In this document: in pieces, positions 49,848 through 61,600 of the stretch | Layout of the letters: each line of letters begins with the position of its first letter | Position numbering within the stretch: the stretch's first letter is position 1 | Source of the DNA: Botryococcus braunii | Lineage: Eukaryota > Chlorophyta > Trebouxiophyceae | NCBI GenBank assembly: GCA_002005505.1 | Contig: KV908591.1 | Location: 80,001-144,000, forward strand | Direction of reading: 5' to 3' | DNA: 64,000 bases | Translations under genes and position numbers: made by a program | The notes under the pieces: generated by a model | Database searches by the model: none | What the model saw: the letters and a program-made list of their open reading frames with translations, nothing else | What the model was told of the DNA's origin: nothing

Positions 49848-50573
49848 AGTGTGCAAGGACGCGAAAGGAGGCGGGCCGGGAGAGAGAAGGGGCGTGTGGG
49901 GAGGGAGCAAGAGGAGAGGAGGGGTTTGAAAGGGCCACACCGCCCGAACTGCTGAGACAGCCAGTCCAGGTCCAGGCCATCGGACAGGCGAAGGCGGAGC
50001 ATGACGGCATCCAGCAACTGCTCCACCATTGCCTGTTCAGGAGCTTCCGGGCCGTCGGGCAGGCCGCCGCCCGACGAGGCAAAGTCAGCCAGCCACGTCT
50101 CGTACTCCTTCATCTTCTTTGGGCGGGAAAAGCGGCGCGTTCGCAGGTACGAGGCCGCCCCCATCCCGAAGCCATAGTACGCTTCGGTGCCTGCCCAGTA
50201 CACCTGGTTGTGCCTGCTTCTGCAGCCTCCCCCCATCCCTCTTCACTACAATTACTCTTTACAGTAATTGCTCCTCTATGGCGACCGCCTCTGCCTTGGC
50301 CTCGCCCGCTCCCCCCCCCCTCTCTCTGTGTTTGTGTGTCTCTCTGTGTGTGTCTGTATGTGCATGCGGCGTGTGAGCCTGCGTGTGTGAGTTTGCGCGA
50401 ACGCTCGCGTGTGTGTGTGTGTGTGTGTGAGTGTGCGTTTTTGTCTGTGCAAGTTTGTGCGTGAGGGGGTGCGTGTGTGTGTGTGTGTGTATTCGTGTGC
50501 GTGCGCGTGTGTGTGTGTGTGTGTGTGTGTGTTGTGTTCGTGTGGATGTGCGTGTGCGTGTGTTCGTGTGCAT

Positions 50574-50630
<57 letters not shown>

Positions 50631-53600
50631 GGCATGCGGCACTCTTTTCCCCCCTTCCTCTCTCCCCGCCGCCCTCTCTCCTCCCCCCCTTCCCCCCACC
50701 TCCCCTTTGGAGCTTTCCCCCCCCCCCCTCACATAGCGCTACCCTTCTCTCTTTCCGCCAGGGTTCTGCCTCCCTCTCCCCTCTCTCTGCTACTTACTGC
50801 CCCGAAAAATGACTTGTTTGCACTCCTATACACACATCTCCCCTGTTGCAAGGACAGGCATGCTCAGGAACATGGCCATGTCTGCCCTATACCTATAGAA
50901 TTGCTTATTTAAGAACAATGTTCTTGCGGTCATAAAACAGGTTAACCCTGGGAGCTTGCCAAGGTCAGCAACGCGACCAGACCCTAATCCAATTTTTGTA
51001 AATCAGACCTACCCAATTCTCGCAATGGTCGTTGTGAAGCACGTCATCGTAAAGCACGCCAACGTAAAGCACGCCATCGTAAAGCAAGACAGACGTGATC
51101 ATTTCTGTATCTATTTTGATTGGCGGCTCATTTCCTGTTTAGAAAGAGCTGTTTGTGCAATCTCCCAACTACATCACAGCACAGTGTTTGGGGTGGGGAG
51201 GGGGGGTTTGGGTGCGCGACCTGTGCCCGGGCTTGGCATAGTTGCTGATCTCGTAGTGTTCATATCCCGCTTCGCGCAATGTAGAGGACGCCGTGCGGTA
51301 CATTTCTGCAGCCTCCTCATCTGAAGGCAGGGGTCCCTCTCCCGGAGTGTACCGCCTCGCAAAAGGCGTACCGTCCTCCACCTGCGCCGGCATCACCACA
51401 CAGGTGAGTGAGCGCGATACCAAAATGTACCGCCTCGCGAAAGGCGTACCGTCCTCCCCCTGCCCCGGCATCACCACACAGGTGAGTGGAAGGCACAGGT
51501 GCAGACTCCCTACCTGGTGCCAAGAACCCTCTTGGGCAGCCTGGCCACAGGACCAATTTACAAAAAAGCAACCACAAACACATAATTGGGAAGAGTAAGG
51601 ATCCGCAGCTGTCCCGCACAATGAAAGGGCCTAAAACTGCAGCCAACCACCCATAATTGGGGCGAATTCACGATCAAGGGCGTCCCGACGCGAAAAAGAA
51701 GTCCGGAAACGCAGCGAGAGACGCATAATTGGGGAGAGTCAACAATCAAGGGCGTCCCATTGCGGAAAGGACGTCTGGAAAAGCAACCCCACATCCACAG
51801 TTGGGGAGAGTTGACAATTGCGGGCATCCCTACGCAAAAAAAAGCAATCCGCAAAAGCAGACACACACCCATAATGGGGGAGACTCCACAGTTAAAGGCA
51901 TCTCGACGTGACGGGGACATCCGGAAACGCAGGCTCACACCCATAATTGGGGAGAATACGATATAAAAGGGCACCCCAACACGAAGAGGACATCTGGAAA
52001 TGCAGACACCCACCCATAATTGGGGAGAGTGAAGAAGCACGGGCGTCTCAACGAATAGAAGACCCCCGAAAACACAGCCACAAGCACATGACTGCCCGAA
52101 AACACAGCCACAAGCACTGACGAGAGACGCCCACCAGCTTGTGGGTGGGCGGGCGCGCCACATGCTTCCCAGGCTGCATTTACTTCAAGAGGCCGGACAA
52201 CAAGGCTGAAACATGACAAACAATACAACAATAAGTTCAACATATAGCAAGGACCATTTTATAACAAGACCAACATATAAGAAGACTAAAGCGTAACCAG
52301 ACCGTCATACAAGAAGACCGAAGGATAACCAAGAGCATAACATAACAAGATCGAAGGATAACAAACACCATCACGTAACAAGACCGAAGGGTAAGAAAGA
52401 CCATAACATAACAAGACCTAAGGGATAACAAAGCCCGAAGTTTAACCAGACCGAAACATAACTGAGACCATAATATAACAAGACCAAAGTATAATAGACC
52501 GCAGGATAACAACACCGAGATCAATTCAAGACCAAATCATATCAAGACCAAAGCACAACAAAACCAAAGTATAACAAGACCGACGTATAGCAAGACTGGA
52601 ATATGGCAAGACCAAAGTACAACAAAACCAAACTATAACAAGACCGAAGCATACAAGACTGGAATATGGCAAGACCAATTTTCTTTTGTGTTTTGTCCGA
52701 GCACACCTGGAGATCATAAACACATATGTGTGGAGGACTCCCCCCCCCCCCCCCCCCGGCCCCCAGGGCGGACTTCATAAACAGATATGTGGGGAGGCCC
52801 CACCTGATCATAAACAGATATGTGGGGAGGCCGCCCAACCCCTCTCCCCCCCCCCCCCGGGGGGGGAGGGGGAATCTCATAAATAGCTGATGTGGTGGGA
52901 CCCCTCCCGAAGATCAAAAACAGATATTTCTGGAGCTCCCCCCCCCGGGGGGGGGGGGGGGTGGAACTTCATAAACGGATATGTGGTGGGGCCCCACCTG
53001 AAGATCATAAACAGATATGTGGTGGGGACAAGCCGCGATGGCCTCTTGCAGGGAAGACTGCCAAAGGGGCATCGACAAATGCGGAAGCCCACACATCAAA
53101 TCCAGACTCCAGGAGGGAACGCCCGCCTCCTTCACTGCCTCCACAGCTTCCCGCACATCTTCCAGCCCATGTGACCTGCCGCAAGCCTCCAGCAGCTCCT
53201 GCGCCCCTTCCCACCACTTCCGCCATCATGCAGGTCGTTGCTGTGTCGCGGCATGTCACTGTAATTCCCTGGCCTGCCCCCCCCCCCCCCCACGTGTCAC
53301 TGCGGGTCGCTGTACTCCCCCCCACCCCCAATGTCACAGCATGTCGCTGTACTTCAATGGGGTCCCCCCCCCACAGTGTCACAGCGGGTCGCCGTACTTC
53401 ACCCCCCCCCCCCCAAAAAAAAAACATGTCACAGCATGGCGCTGTACTTCTCTAAGCTGCCCCCCCCCTCCAAGTGTCACAGCATGTCACTGTACTACAC
53501 GGGCTTGTCGCTGTACTTCATTGGCATGAAGGGAACAAAAAAGTTTCGAGGAGGGCAGGAACCCTCTCTCCCCACCCCCCTCCCTCCCAGTGTTCTATAA

Positions 53601-54527
53601 TATCTTTTTGGTGACACCTCAGTATGCACAAGGGGGTCTCGAACCTTCTGGAAGGCACCTTTCTCTTCCCTCCTTTCTCACTCTTCCTTCTCTCGCTCTC
53701 CCCTCTCTCAGCCACACTCACCCCTCTCTCACTGTCCCCTCTCACCTCTGTCACTCTCCCCTCCCTCACTCTTCCCTCTCTTGCCTCCCCCCCGGGGGGG
53801 GGGGGGGGGACTTATCGATATTCGCGCGTGGATGGCATCTCAATGTGCAGAAGGGGGGCTGGGTACCCGCTGGAAGGCCTGAATGCCGATGCTGAAACGC
53901 GTTACTCCCAAGTCCATGTACTCCCTGAGTTTCTGCGCATCAAAGGTCCCAGGATCCGCCTCCATGGAAATCTCTGCATCCTCATGCACCTGAAACCGCT
54001 TGCGCAGCACAGCCAAGATCCTGCTGAGCTGGTTGGGGGGAACCAAGGAGGGGGTCCCCCCTCCAAAGAAAACTGTATCCAGTGGCTTGTCATTCACCTT
54101 GGCTGTGGCTTCGACTTCCTTGCACAAGAGATCCACATACGCCTGCAGACCAGATCATGCGACGCGAATCTCTGACGTTGGCAGAACTTGGGGCAGTCAT
54201 GTTGACAATGGGTGCAGTGTGAATGTGATTGGTTGCACTGTTTTTATAGACGTGCATCGTTCGCATTGGGGAGCCTGCGCTTCTGCACCTCACCTTGACC
54301 CTGTCCTGCGAAGCTGGTGACTCCGTCTGTTTGCCGACCACCGTCACGGGGAAGTCACAGTACAGGCAACGCCGTTTGCAGAACGGGAGATGGATGTAAG
54401 CAGCTGCTGGCTGGCTGTGTGATGGCCTGTTACGATACTGGCTGTATTCACAAAGGGTACGTGTGTGAGTTCTAATACAGCTCGTAGACCTCCGGTATGT
54501 GCGCCACTGGCCTGTCCATCCGCGCAT
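48298..54527 (-). CDS. hemW: HemW-type radical SAM protein (heme chaperone family)
   Basis: Exons in transcription order: 54294 to about 54411 (5' edge uncertain; the frame is open to an ATG at 54527), 53867-54142, 52998-53198, 51221-51381, 49941-50219, 48298-48535 (stop). All five junctions are in phase. The protein has [19 protein letters not shown] (CxxxCxxC for the 4Fe-4S cluster and SAM), [87 protein letters not shown] and [12 protein letters not shown]. It ends with the HemW C-terminal domain ([20 protein letters not shown]). HemW proteins are heme-binding radical SAM enzymes, often misnamed coproporphyrinogen oxidase. Plastid or mitochondrial location is likely, but no transit peptide is visible because the 5' exon is not certain. 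Confidence 0.94.
48833..48970. repeat. Microsatellite (AC)n
   Basis: About 135 bp of AC with two GTACAC interruptions, in the last intron of hemW. Confidence 0.97.
49055..49175. repeat. Two-copy tandem repeat, about 80 bp
   Basis: AGTCGTGTTGGCACCCTNA, a CATTTCCT, then AACAGGAGAATGGGTATAAG occur twice (about 49014-49096 and 49103-49180). Confidence 0.85.
49456..49847. repeat. Microsatellite (GT)n with (CG)n core
   Basis: Near 390 bp of GT with short interruptions and an uninterrupted CG run at about 49757-49782. Alternating purine-pyrimidine throughout, so it could form Z-DNA. hemW intron. Confidence 0.96.
50330..50635. repeat. Microsatellite (GT)n, interrupted
   Basis: Several GT blocks separated by TTTGTGCGTGAG- and TTCGTGTGCATG-like pieces. 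hemW intron. Confidence 0.93.
51350..51491. repeat. Tandem duplication of a hemW acceptor and exon start
   Basis: A unit of about 71 bp occurs twice. The copy at 51350-51420 contains the working acceptor and the first 13 codons of the exon ending at 51381. The copy at 51424-51491 repeats both with few changes. Confidence 0.92.
51585..52090. repeat. Minisatellite, about 75-bp unit
   Basis: Seven units containing CCCATAATTGGGGAGAGT, an AA-rich part with GGGCGTCCC(A/G)ACG and CATCTGGAAANGCAG. hemW intron. Confidence 0.93.
52240..52690. repeat. Minisatellite, about 20-bp unit
   Basis: More than twenty imperfect copies of ATAACAAGACCGAAGGATAA, with AAAGTATAACAAGACC variants. hemW intron. Confidence 0.92.
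52706..53027. repeat. Seven-copy array of a hemW exon end and donor
   Basis: The last 20 or so bases of exon 52998-53198 and its donor (minus strand CCACATATCTGTTTATGATC, TTCAG, GTGGGG) recur at about 52963, 52909, 52876, 52805, 52773 and 52706, separated by C/G homopolymer runs. Confidence 0.93.
53235..53525. repeat. Minisatellite with C-runs
   Basis: About eight units of GTGTCACAGCATGTCGCTGT followed by ACTTC and a run of C. hemW intron. Confidence 0.9.
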
Positions 54528-54752
54528 GCTTAATATCCAGTGCCTTCCCCGCCCGATGTTGAATCCCGTTGTAACGTTCGAACCTTGTTATAGCATCCAA
54601 CCATATGACAAATCTGCATCTCTTTGATATATATCAAATTGATCGACGAGAACCTTGAGAATTCGCCAAAGACCAATCAATCTCAAATCTCGACGGAAAA
54701 CAATGATGCTTGATCATGTGATAAGTCTGATACTTAGGTAAATATACAAACA

Positions 54753-55020
54753 GTGTTTCAGGGAATTCAGGGGGTTCTAACAACTGAAAAGGTGCTTTGT
54801 AACGGGCATACGGACGGTGAGAGGTGTCCGTACAAATCTGCAGTACAGATCAGCCCCCGCCCAGGTACCAGGTGGCGAACACAAAAATATGTGCGCAACC
54901 AAAATTCCTGTGACGAACACAAACAAGAGAAAGCTGAGCCTCCAATCTCAAGAACTGGTATGGCAGATATAATCCGTGCCGAAGCTATTCTAGGGGACAT
55001 TGCAAAGGCCTCTAAAGGTA
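54753..55020 (+). CDS. Possible exon with zinc-ligand pattern, unassigned
   Basis: An open frame on the plus strand with coding-like composition and a good donor (AAAG-GTACGA at 55017-55020). It contains CNGHTDGERCPY and, about 30 residues on, CDEHKQE; the C, H, C ... C, H spacing could bind zinc. It then reads MADIIRAEAILGDIAKAS. It lies between the HemW and septin starts. Its phase would fit an acceptor inside the first septin exon (CTCTGCAG at about 55603), so it could be a 5' exon of that gene or a fragment of something else. Function is unknown. Confidence 0.3.
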
Positions 55021-55592
55021 CGAATCCCACCTTGTCATCTGTCTTGTCTGTCTCTGTCTGATCACCGCAGTGGGTGCTTTCGTTTGAAAGTTCGAACATT
55101 TGTGATACCCTATTAGATGAGATACATTTAGTGTTTTGAGATTTGCAATGCTGATTGTTGCGTGGCAATTTAGAGCCCATGACCGAGTGAGGATCTCCAG
55201 AGTAGCAGCGTCGTTTGCAACTTTGGTGCCTGTCTACCGACTTTGGAGTGCTTCTCTGGTAATTTTTTGTTTTAAATAATCTTTAGAGTCTCTTTCTGCG
55301 TTTTTTGGGATATTCAAGGCACTTCTCCGTGCCGGCTGTTGCAGGTGTCGGACACATGTTTTTAATAATTAGGCTCGCTGGCACGGCTCAACACTAGCGT
55401 TTTGAGCAATTTACAATAATTTCAGGGTTTTAGATCTGAAGTTTTGGAGGATAGTGCGGGTGATGTGCATATTCATCATCAGGGGTTGTGGAACAAAAAG
55501 CATATCGTAGGCTGCCCGTTATCCTGGTGGGATGATGGTGGCGGAATCGGACAGCCTTGCTGCATGGGCTTAAGTCTAAATAATTTCTTGGA

Positions 55593-58573
55593 ATGTCAGA
55601 CTCTGCAGGAATTCTCGCTGTAGCGGACGACGCCTTTGGAAGGGAAGATTTTCACGATACCACGGACGTCGACGAAACACAGTGCGTCCTTTCTCTTCCC
55701 TGACTCCCGTTCAGAAAGCCTTCATTGGTTTTTAGGTAAGGTCTATATCCAAAGATTAGAGCTTTGCGGACTCTGTGTGGCCTATGCTCTTGCCGATCAT
55801 TGCCATCAAGGATCGGCGGCCCATGGACGTTCAGAGTAGGCCCGACGTAAACCTTGCGGGTGGGGGGGGAATCCACTGCAAACTGCGGCATAACGGCCCT
55901 ATGCACTAGTATCGATGTTAGTGTATGCATGTATGCTCAGCTCTTTTTGCATCGCAACGCTTGGATAGGGTTGGCGGTAGATGCTTCAGAGGAACGCTCA
56001 ATGTCATCCCTTGCGTAAGCTGGTATGGGGATTAGTTGGGAAATTACTCCTTTGAAGCTGCGATGTTCTCGTTTCATTCTTTTTTTGGTCTGTTGAAAGA
56101 GGTGCTCCACTAATGCAGTGGTGTGCATTAGGACTCGTCCACCAGTACCCTGCGTGGGGCATAGTCACATAAACTCCGGTTTTGAAACTGTGAAACTTTT
56201 CATGTCTGCTTGAAGGCAAAAGGATGGGCTCTACCAGAGCAGTACGGAGCCGTCGAGTTCATGCACAAGTCAGCTGCGTGGAGGATATATCTAAAATCCT
56301 GTATCTATCGTATATCCTAAACCTATCCTATATACTATACATCCCATATAGTCACGTAAATACCTCTTCTGAAGCTGCGAAATTTTCTGCTTCATTCTTC
56401 CCTGATCTGCGAAAATTTCTGCTTCATTCATCCTTGTTTGTCTAAAGATGTGGTCCACAAAAGCATATTTCCGCAGTTAGTTTCCTGCAGTACTGCGCTG
56501 CGTAGGCGTGACTTTAATTACTCTTTTAAAACCACCAAGCTTCCGCTTCACTCTTTCCTAGTCTGTTTGAGGACGCACTCCATACTTTCATGTCTTTGCA
56601 GTCATTTTCATGCACTAACCCATGACAGTTTCTTGGAACAAAGCCGTCCCAGACGGATTGTAACAGATGTCGCGGAAGGTCCCGTAAAAGCGCATGCGCT
56701 CAGTCCCTCTGTGTCAGTCATCTCCTTGTGTGGGGGCAAAGACACGTGCCCTCATCCCCTCTGTGTCAGTCAACCCCTTGTGGTGGGGCCCCCCCTGTGT
56801 AGTGATCCCCCCCTGTGTCTAGACAATCCCTTGTGTGGGTCAATTTTGATAGCGTGTGCCTCCCTCACCTGTGTTGGTGTAACTCCTGGTGTTAGGGCAA
56901 ACCTCTTGAACGAGCGCATGCCGATGCTCGCATGTGTTGCCCAACTCCTTGTGTGGGAGCAAAAAGCGTGTGCCGTGAATCCCCCACGTGGTTGTACAAC
57001 CTCTTGTGTGGGAACAAAGCTCTTCAGAGCGTATTCGTTTTCTCCCCTGTGGAAGCCAACTCCTTGTGTGGGGGCGAACCAGGATCTTGACAACGATCAC
57101 CGAGAACCACATTTCGGGGATGGCACCGGACACACCAGAGGGGGAGTCGTACTCCGCTGCTGCCAAAACAAGTGACGAGAGCCACGAGAGCTCGCAGACG
57201 ATCCACTTTGCGTACAACGACTCCACGCCGCCGTCCCCAGACCTTGCAAACGAGCGCTCGTCGGTCGAGCCTGGCCTGGACACCCCGAGCCCGCCCAAGA
57301 ACAGGAGCGAGAAGCCCCGCCCCCGCCACGAGGAGGTGAAGAACGAGGTCAAGGAGGAGGCCATCAAGCAGCGGGCACAGAGCAGCATCCGGGAAAAGAA
57401 GGACTTTGACCGCGTCTTGGAGAGGGAGAGGTCCGAGATATACGATGACTTGGCGTATGCCAGCGTCGGCGTGCCCCGCATCCACAAGCAATGGGAACAC
57501 AAGTACTTCAAGATTCTGGTTTGCGGCGAGTCCGGCTTAGGTACACCATCATTCCAACATCGCATGCCTTCTGCAACATCATGCCTTGTATATGTACATC
57601 TGCCTATCATTACGTCCTTATCATGCTATAGTCTGTATCGCTGTCTGCGTGTCGTGTAGCACGTTACGTCTGCCTGTCATGCATGTGCATTAGCGACAGC
57701 ATATGCTATAGGTACATCCCATCACATGCTATATACAGCTACGTAGCTACCTCCCTCACATGTGAATTATTTTACTCGTTCACGGTGTAACGTGATTATG
57801 ATTTGATGTGTTTATGATGTAACGTGTTTTTTTAATTTAACATCTTTAGTATATGACATGTTTGTAGATTGACATCTTCACGACATTGACATGTATGTGG
57901 TCTGACATGCTCACAATATGACATGTTTGTGATATGACATTTTCAGAACATGACATGTTTGTGAAATGACATGTTAACGACATAGACATGATTGTGGGTT
58001 GACACACTCACGATATGACTTGTTCACGCCGTTCCCCCGCTCCCTTCCACTGGGTAGTCGTGTCTACCTGCTTTCGACCGTTGCCGGTGCATGAGCTTTG
58101 AAAGTTGGAACCTATGAAGTCTTCTTCGGTGGTTGACACTACTATGGAACGGCACGTGTGGTCCGTGAATGAGTAACTTGGGATCTCTTAAGTGAATGAG
58201 GGACTTGGAAGTGCTGGACTGTCAAGTCCTCATGTCGAACGCCAACAATGGATGGAATTCTTAGTGCATTGCATCCCTCCTGGTCTGATTATGTGCCCAC
58301 CGTGTGTTCCTAAATGAATTACTTGCCAGTGATTCAAATCTGCTTCTTGTCTCTTAAGATGAACATGATACCAGAACCTTCAGTATCTGCATTTGTATAA
58401 TGGTTTTGGAAAAGTAGGTTTGTTTTGCTTTCTTCAGGATTGTTCTGAGGCTCTGCTCTAAGCCGAGAAGAGCCTGACAACAAGCTTGATGGTTCGGGCT
58501 CGCATCCATACGGCTGCTAGTTTGAGGAGAGCGTTTTGAGCTTTCATGGTCACAACTATAAGTGGGCGCGCAC

Positions 58574-58642
<69 letters not shown>

Positions 58643-61600
58643 CTCTTGTGTGTGTGTGTGTGAGAGAGAGAGGAGGAGGGGGGGGGGAGGGAGAGAGGGG
58701 GGGAGGGAGGGAGGGGGGGGGAGACTAGAAGAAATTCTAAATTGGAGCATTGCTCGAGAATATTATTTTTATTCTCTACCTTGTTCTTTGTAGTAATGAG
58801 GATGCAACCAATGGGACAATATGAGTGTATGCTCCAGCCCACCGTAACTGCCTTGCGAATTGCTCGCAAGGAAAGCTGCTCAAGCAGAGCGCAAAGTAAT
58901 ATCTGGCCAGCATTAACTACATTAGAATTGCCATGGAAAATTCCCCTGGAAAGCTCTCGTCGGCTGCGGGACCTTGCCCTGGTTCCCATAGGTAGCTACA
59001 GAGATTCAAGCGTTCGTTCACCTACAGCACCTTAATCTGCAGAATCTATCAGCTACTTTAGCCCTCACCTCAAGTCCTCCCTCCTCCCCTCACATGCTTC
59101 ATATGGGGAGGGCATCCGTGTGGATTAGCTGTACAGCTATTGTTGAGATCGTGTACACAATAGATTTGGAGTTTAGAAGTTGTTTGCGGGGCACCCATAT
59201 GGCTGTGTGTGCTGATGTTTATGGCACCGTTTGCCCCGACGCAGTGGGCTGTGGTGTCGCCTTCACGACGAATTTATAAGCAACGTATGGTTACCATGTG
59301 TTCCACATGTACCACTAGTGGGCTGTGGCGTCGCCTTCACGACGCACGTCCAAACAAAGCACGTGTACCATGTGTACCACCAGCTAGTGGGCTGTGGTGT
59401 CGCCTTCACGACAGCATGTTTAGACAAAGTATGTGTACCATGCGTTTCACATGTACCACCAGTGGGCTGTGGTGGCGCCGTCACGGTGCATGTTTAAAAC
59501 AAAGTATGTGGTCCGCAGGCAAGACGACCTTCATCAAGAATCTGTTTGCCAGCTATGCCAACGACCCCGATCTCAAGGTGAACGATGCGTCTGCGCCCAC
59601 GGCCGCCCGCACCTTCATCGAGCACCCGGAGAAGCTGATGACGGAAGTCGTGGTGAAAGACGAAAAGAACCTGCTCATCTTCCACTACCGGATCCAAGAC
59701 ACGCCTGGTGTGTGCCCTCACCCTGTAAACGGCGAGCCCTCTACCATCCAAGTAATGATCCCCTCATCGCACAAACAACAGCAGAACCCACAACGTCGAC
59801 GACGATGACAGCGACGACAACAACAACGACGATGACGACAACAACAATGACAGCGTTTGCAACTGACACTCCCCTTCTAAACTTCTCTGCGCACTTGACA
59901 TGCCTACACTATCCAGCTGATAAGCCCTCCCACAGTCTCGCCCATCTCCCCCAGTCTTGCGTGGAGCAACACGCCCTCCAGCTGACTCTGAAGGGTGCAT
60001 ATTAGTGAGTAGAAAAAGGCAACGGGTTCTTTCTCCCTCATTTCCTATGTCTGACCCTTCTCAGGGCCTCCTTCTCCACTTGATAGAGGGCCTCATGTCT
60101 CATCTCCCTGCCAACCCATAACACTTGCTGCACAATTTTTCCTCCCCATCTTCCCCGTCTAGGGTACTAGTTGGTATACCTTCTCTATCTGGGAGGATCC
60201 CCGGGGGAGGCCCAGGCTAGCGTAGCAGAAGCGAAGGGATAAGACCAATTGCGGCAGCCACTGCACCAACCAGCTCGATGGCCACATCAACCAGGGCAAC
60301 GGCCACGCCCATGGTGGTAAGCTGGCTTACCACCAATTGCACATCGTCCAGAGGTGTATCCGCCCTCAGTAGTTACCTAGACGGGCAGTGCCAGCCTTTG
60401 CGCCACTGTACGACACATTACAGCAGTCAGGGCGTTCTTAGTATGCTGCGATTTGGGCAACGGGGCCTAAATCACACAGCACGTGCAGCCCCCATTCTCT
60501 TTTAATATGCCAGTATACTGCAACTGAAGCGGATGTGGCTGGAAGGCAGCCACCTTGCATTTCCAGAACCTCTGACCCGCGGTGCCGTACTGACCGGTGT
60601 CCCCGTCCTTGGTCTGGGGTTCGGGTTTTGCAAGATGGATGTCGTGCAGTCACATCCGCTTCAGTTGCAGTATACTGGCATATTAAAAGAGAAAGGGGGC
60701 TGCACGTGCTGTGTGATTTAGGCCCCGTTGCCCAAATCGCAGCATACTAAGAAGGCCCTGACTGCTGTAATGTGTCGTACAGTGGCGCAAAGGCTGGCAC
60801 TGCCCGTCTAGGTAACTACTGAGGGCGGATACACCTCTGGACGATGTGCAATTGGTGGTAAGCATGGGCGTTGCCCTGGTTGATGTGGCCATCGAGCTGG
60901 TTGGTGCAGTGGCTGCCGCAATTGGTCTTATCCCTTCGCTTCTGCTACGCTAGCCTGGGCCTCCCACGGGGACCCTCCTAGATAGAGAAGGTATACCAAC
61001 TGGTACCCTAGACGGGGAATATGGGGAGGAAAAATTGTCCGGCACGTGTTCTGGGTTTAGCAGGGAGATGAGACATGAGGCCCTCTATCGAGTGGAGAAG
61101 GAGGCACTGAGAAGGGTCAGACATAGGAAATGAGGGAGAAAGAACCCGTTGCCTTTTTCTACTCACTAATGTGAACCCTTCAGGGGCTGTTGGAGGGTGT
61201 GTGGATGCACGCGAGACTGGGGGAGATGGGAGAGAAGTTGGGAGACTTTCATTGATTCTGGTGGATGTTTTCCGCATGCCTCTTAATCCTAATTCTAGGA
61301 AGGGGATGTACGGCACACTCACGGGAGACACTGGAATAGTTTATTCAAAAACATCTCTGAACGCCTCAGAATTATGGGCAATGCGTGGCGAGTACGAACA
61401 GAGACATAGGGCTGTTGGAACTGATTGCGTTGTGCTATTTCTGACAAACTACAGGGCAGCTCAAGCTCGTCTGAGCTGTTGTCCCCTCAAGCTGGAAGAC
61501 GAAGGCTTGGAACTCCTGAAAGTCTCGACCCATGTTGGCCTCTCACTGTCCATGTGAGTACGGCTTCTGTATAGAAGTGGCAAGCCCCCGGCCCCAGAAA

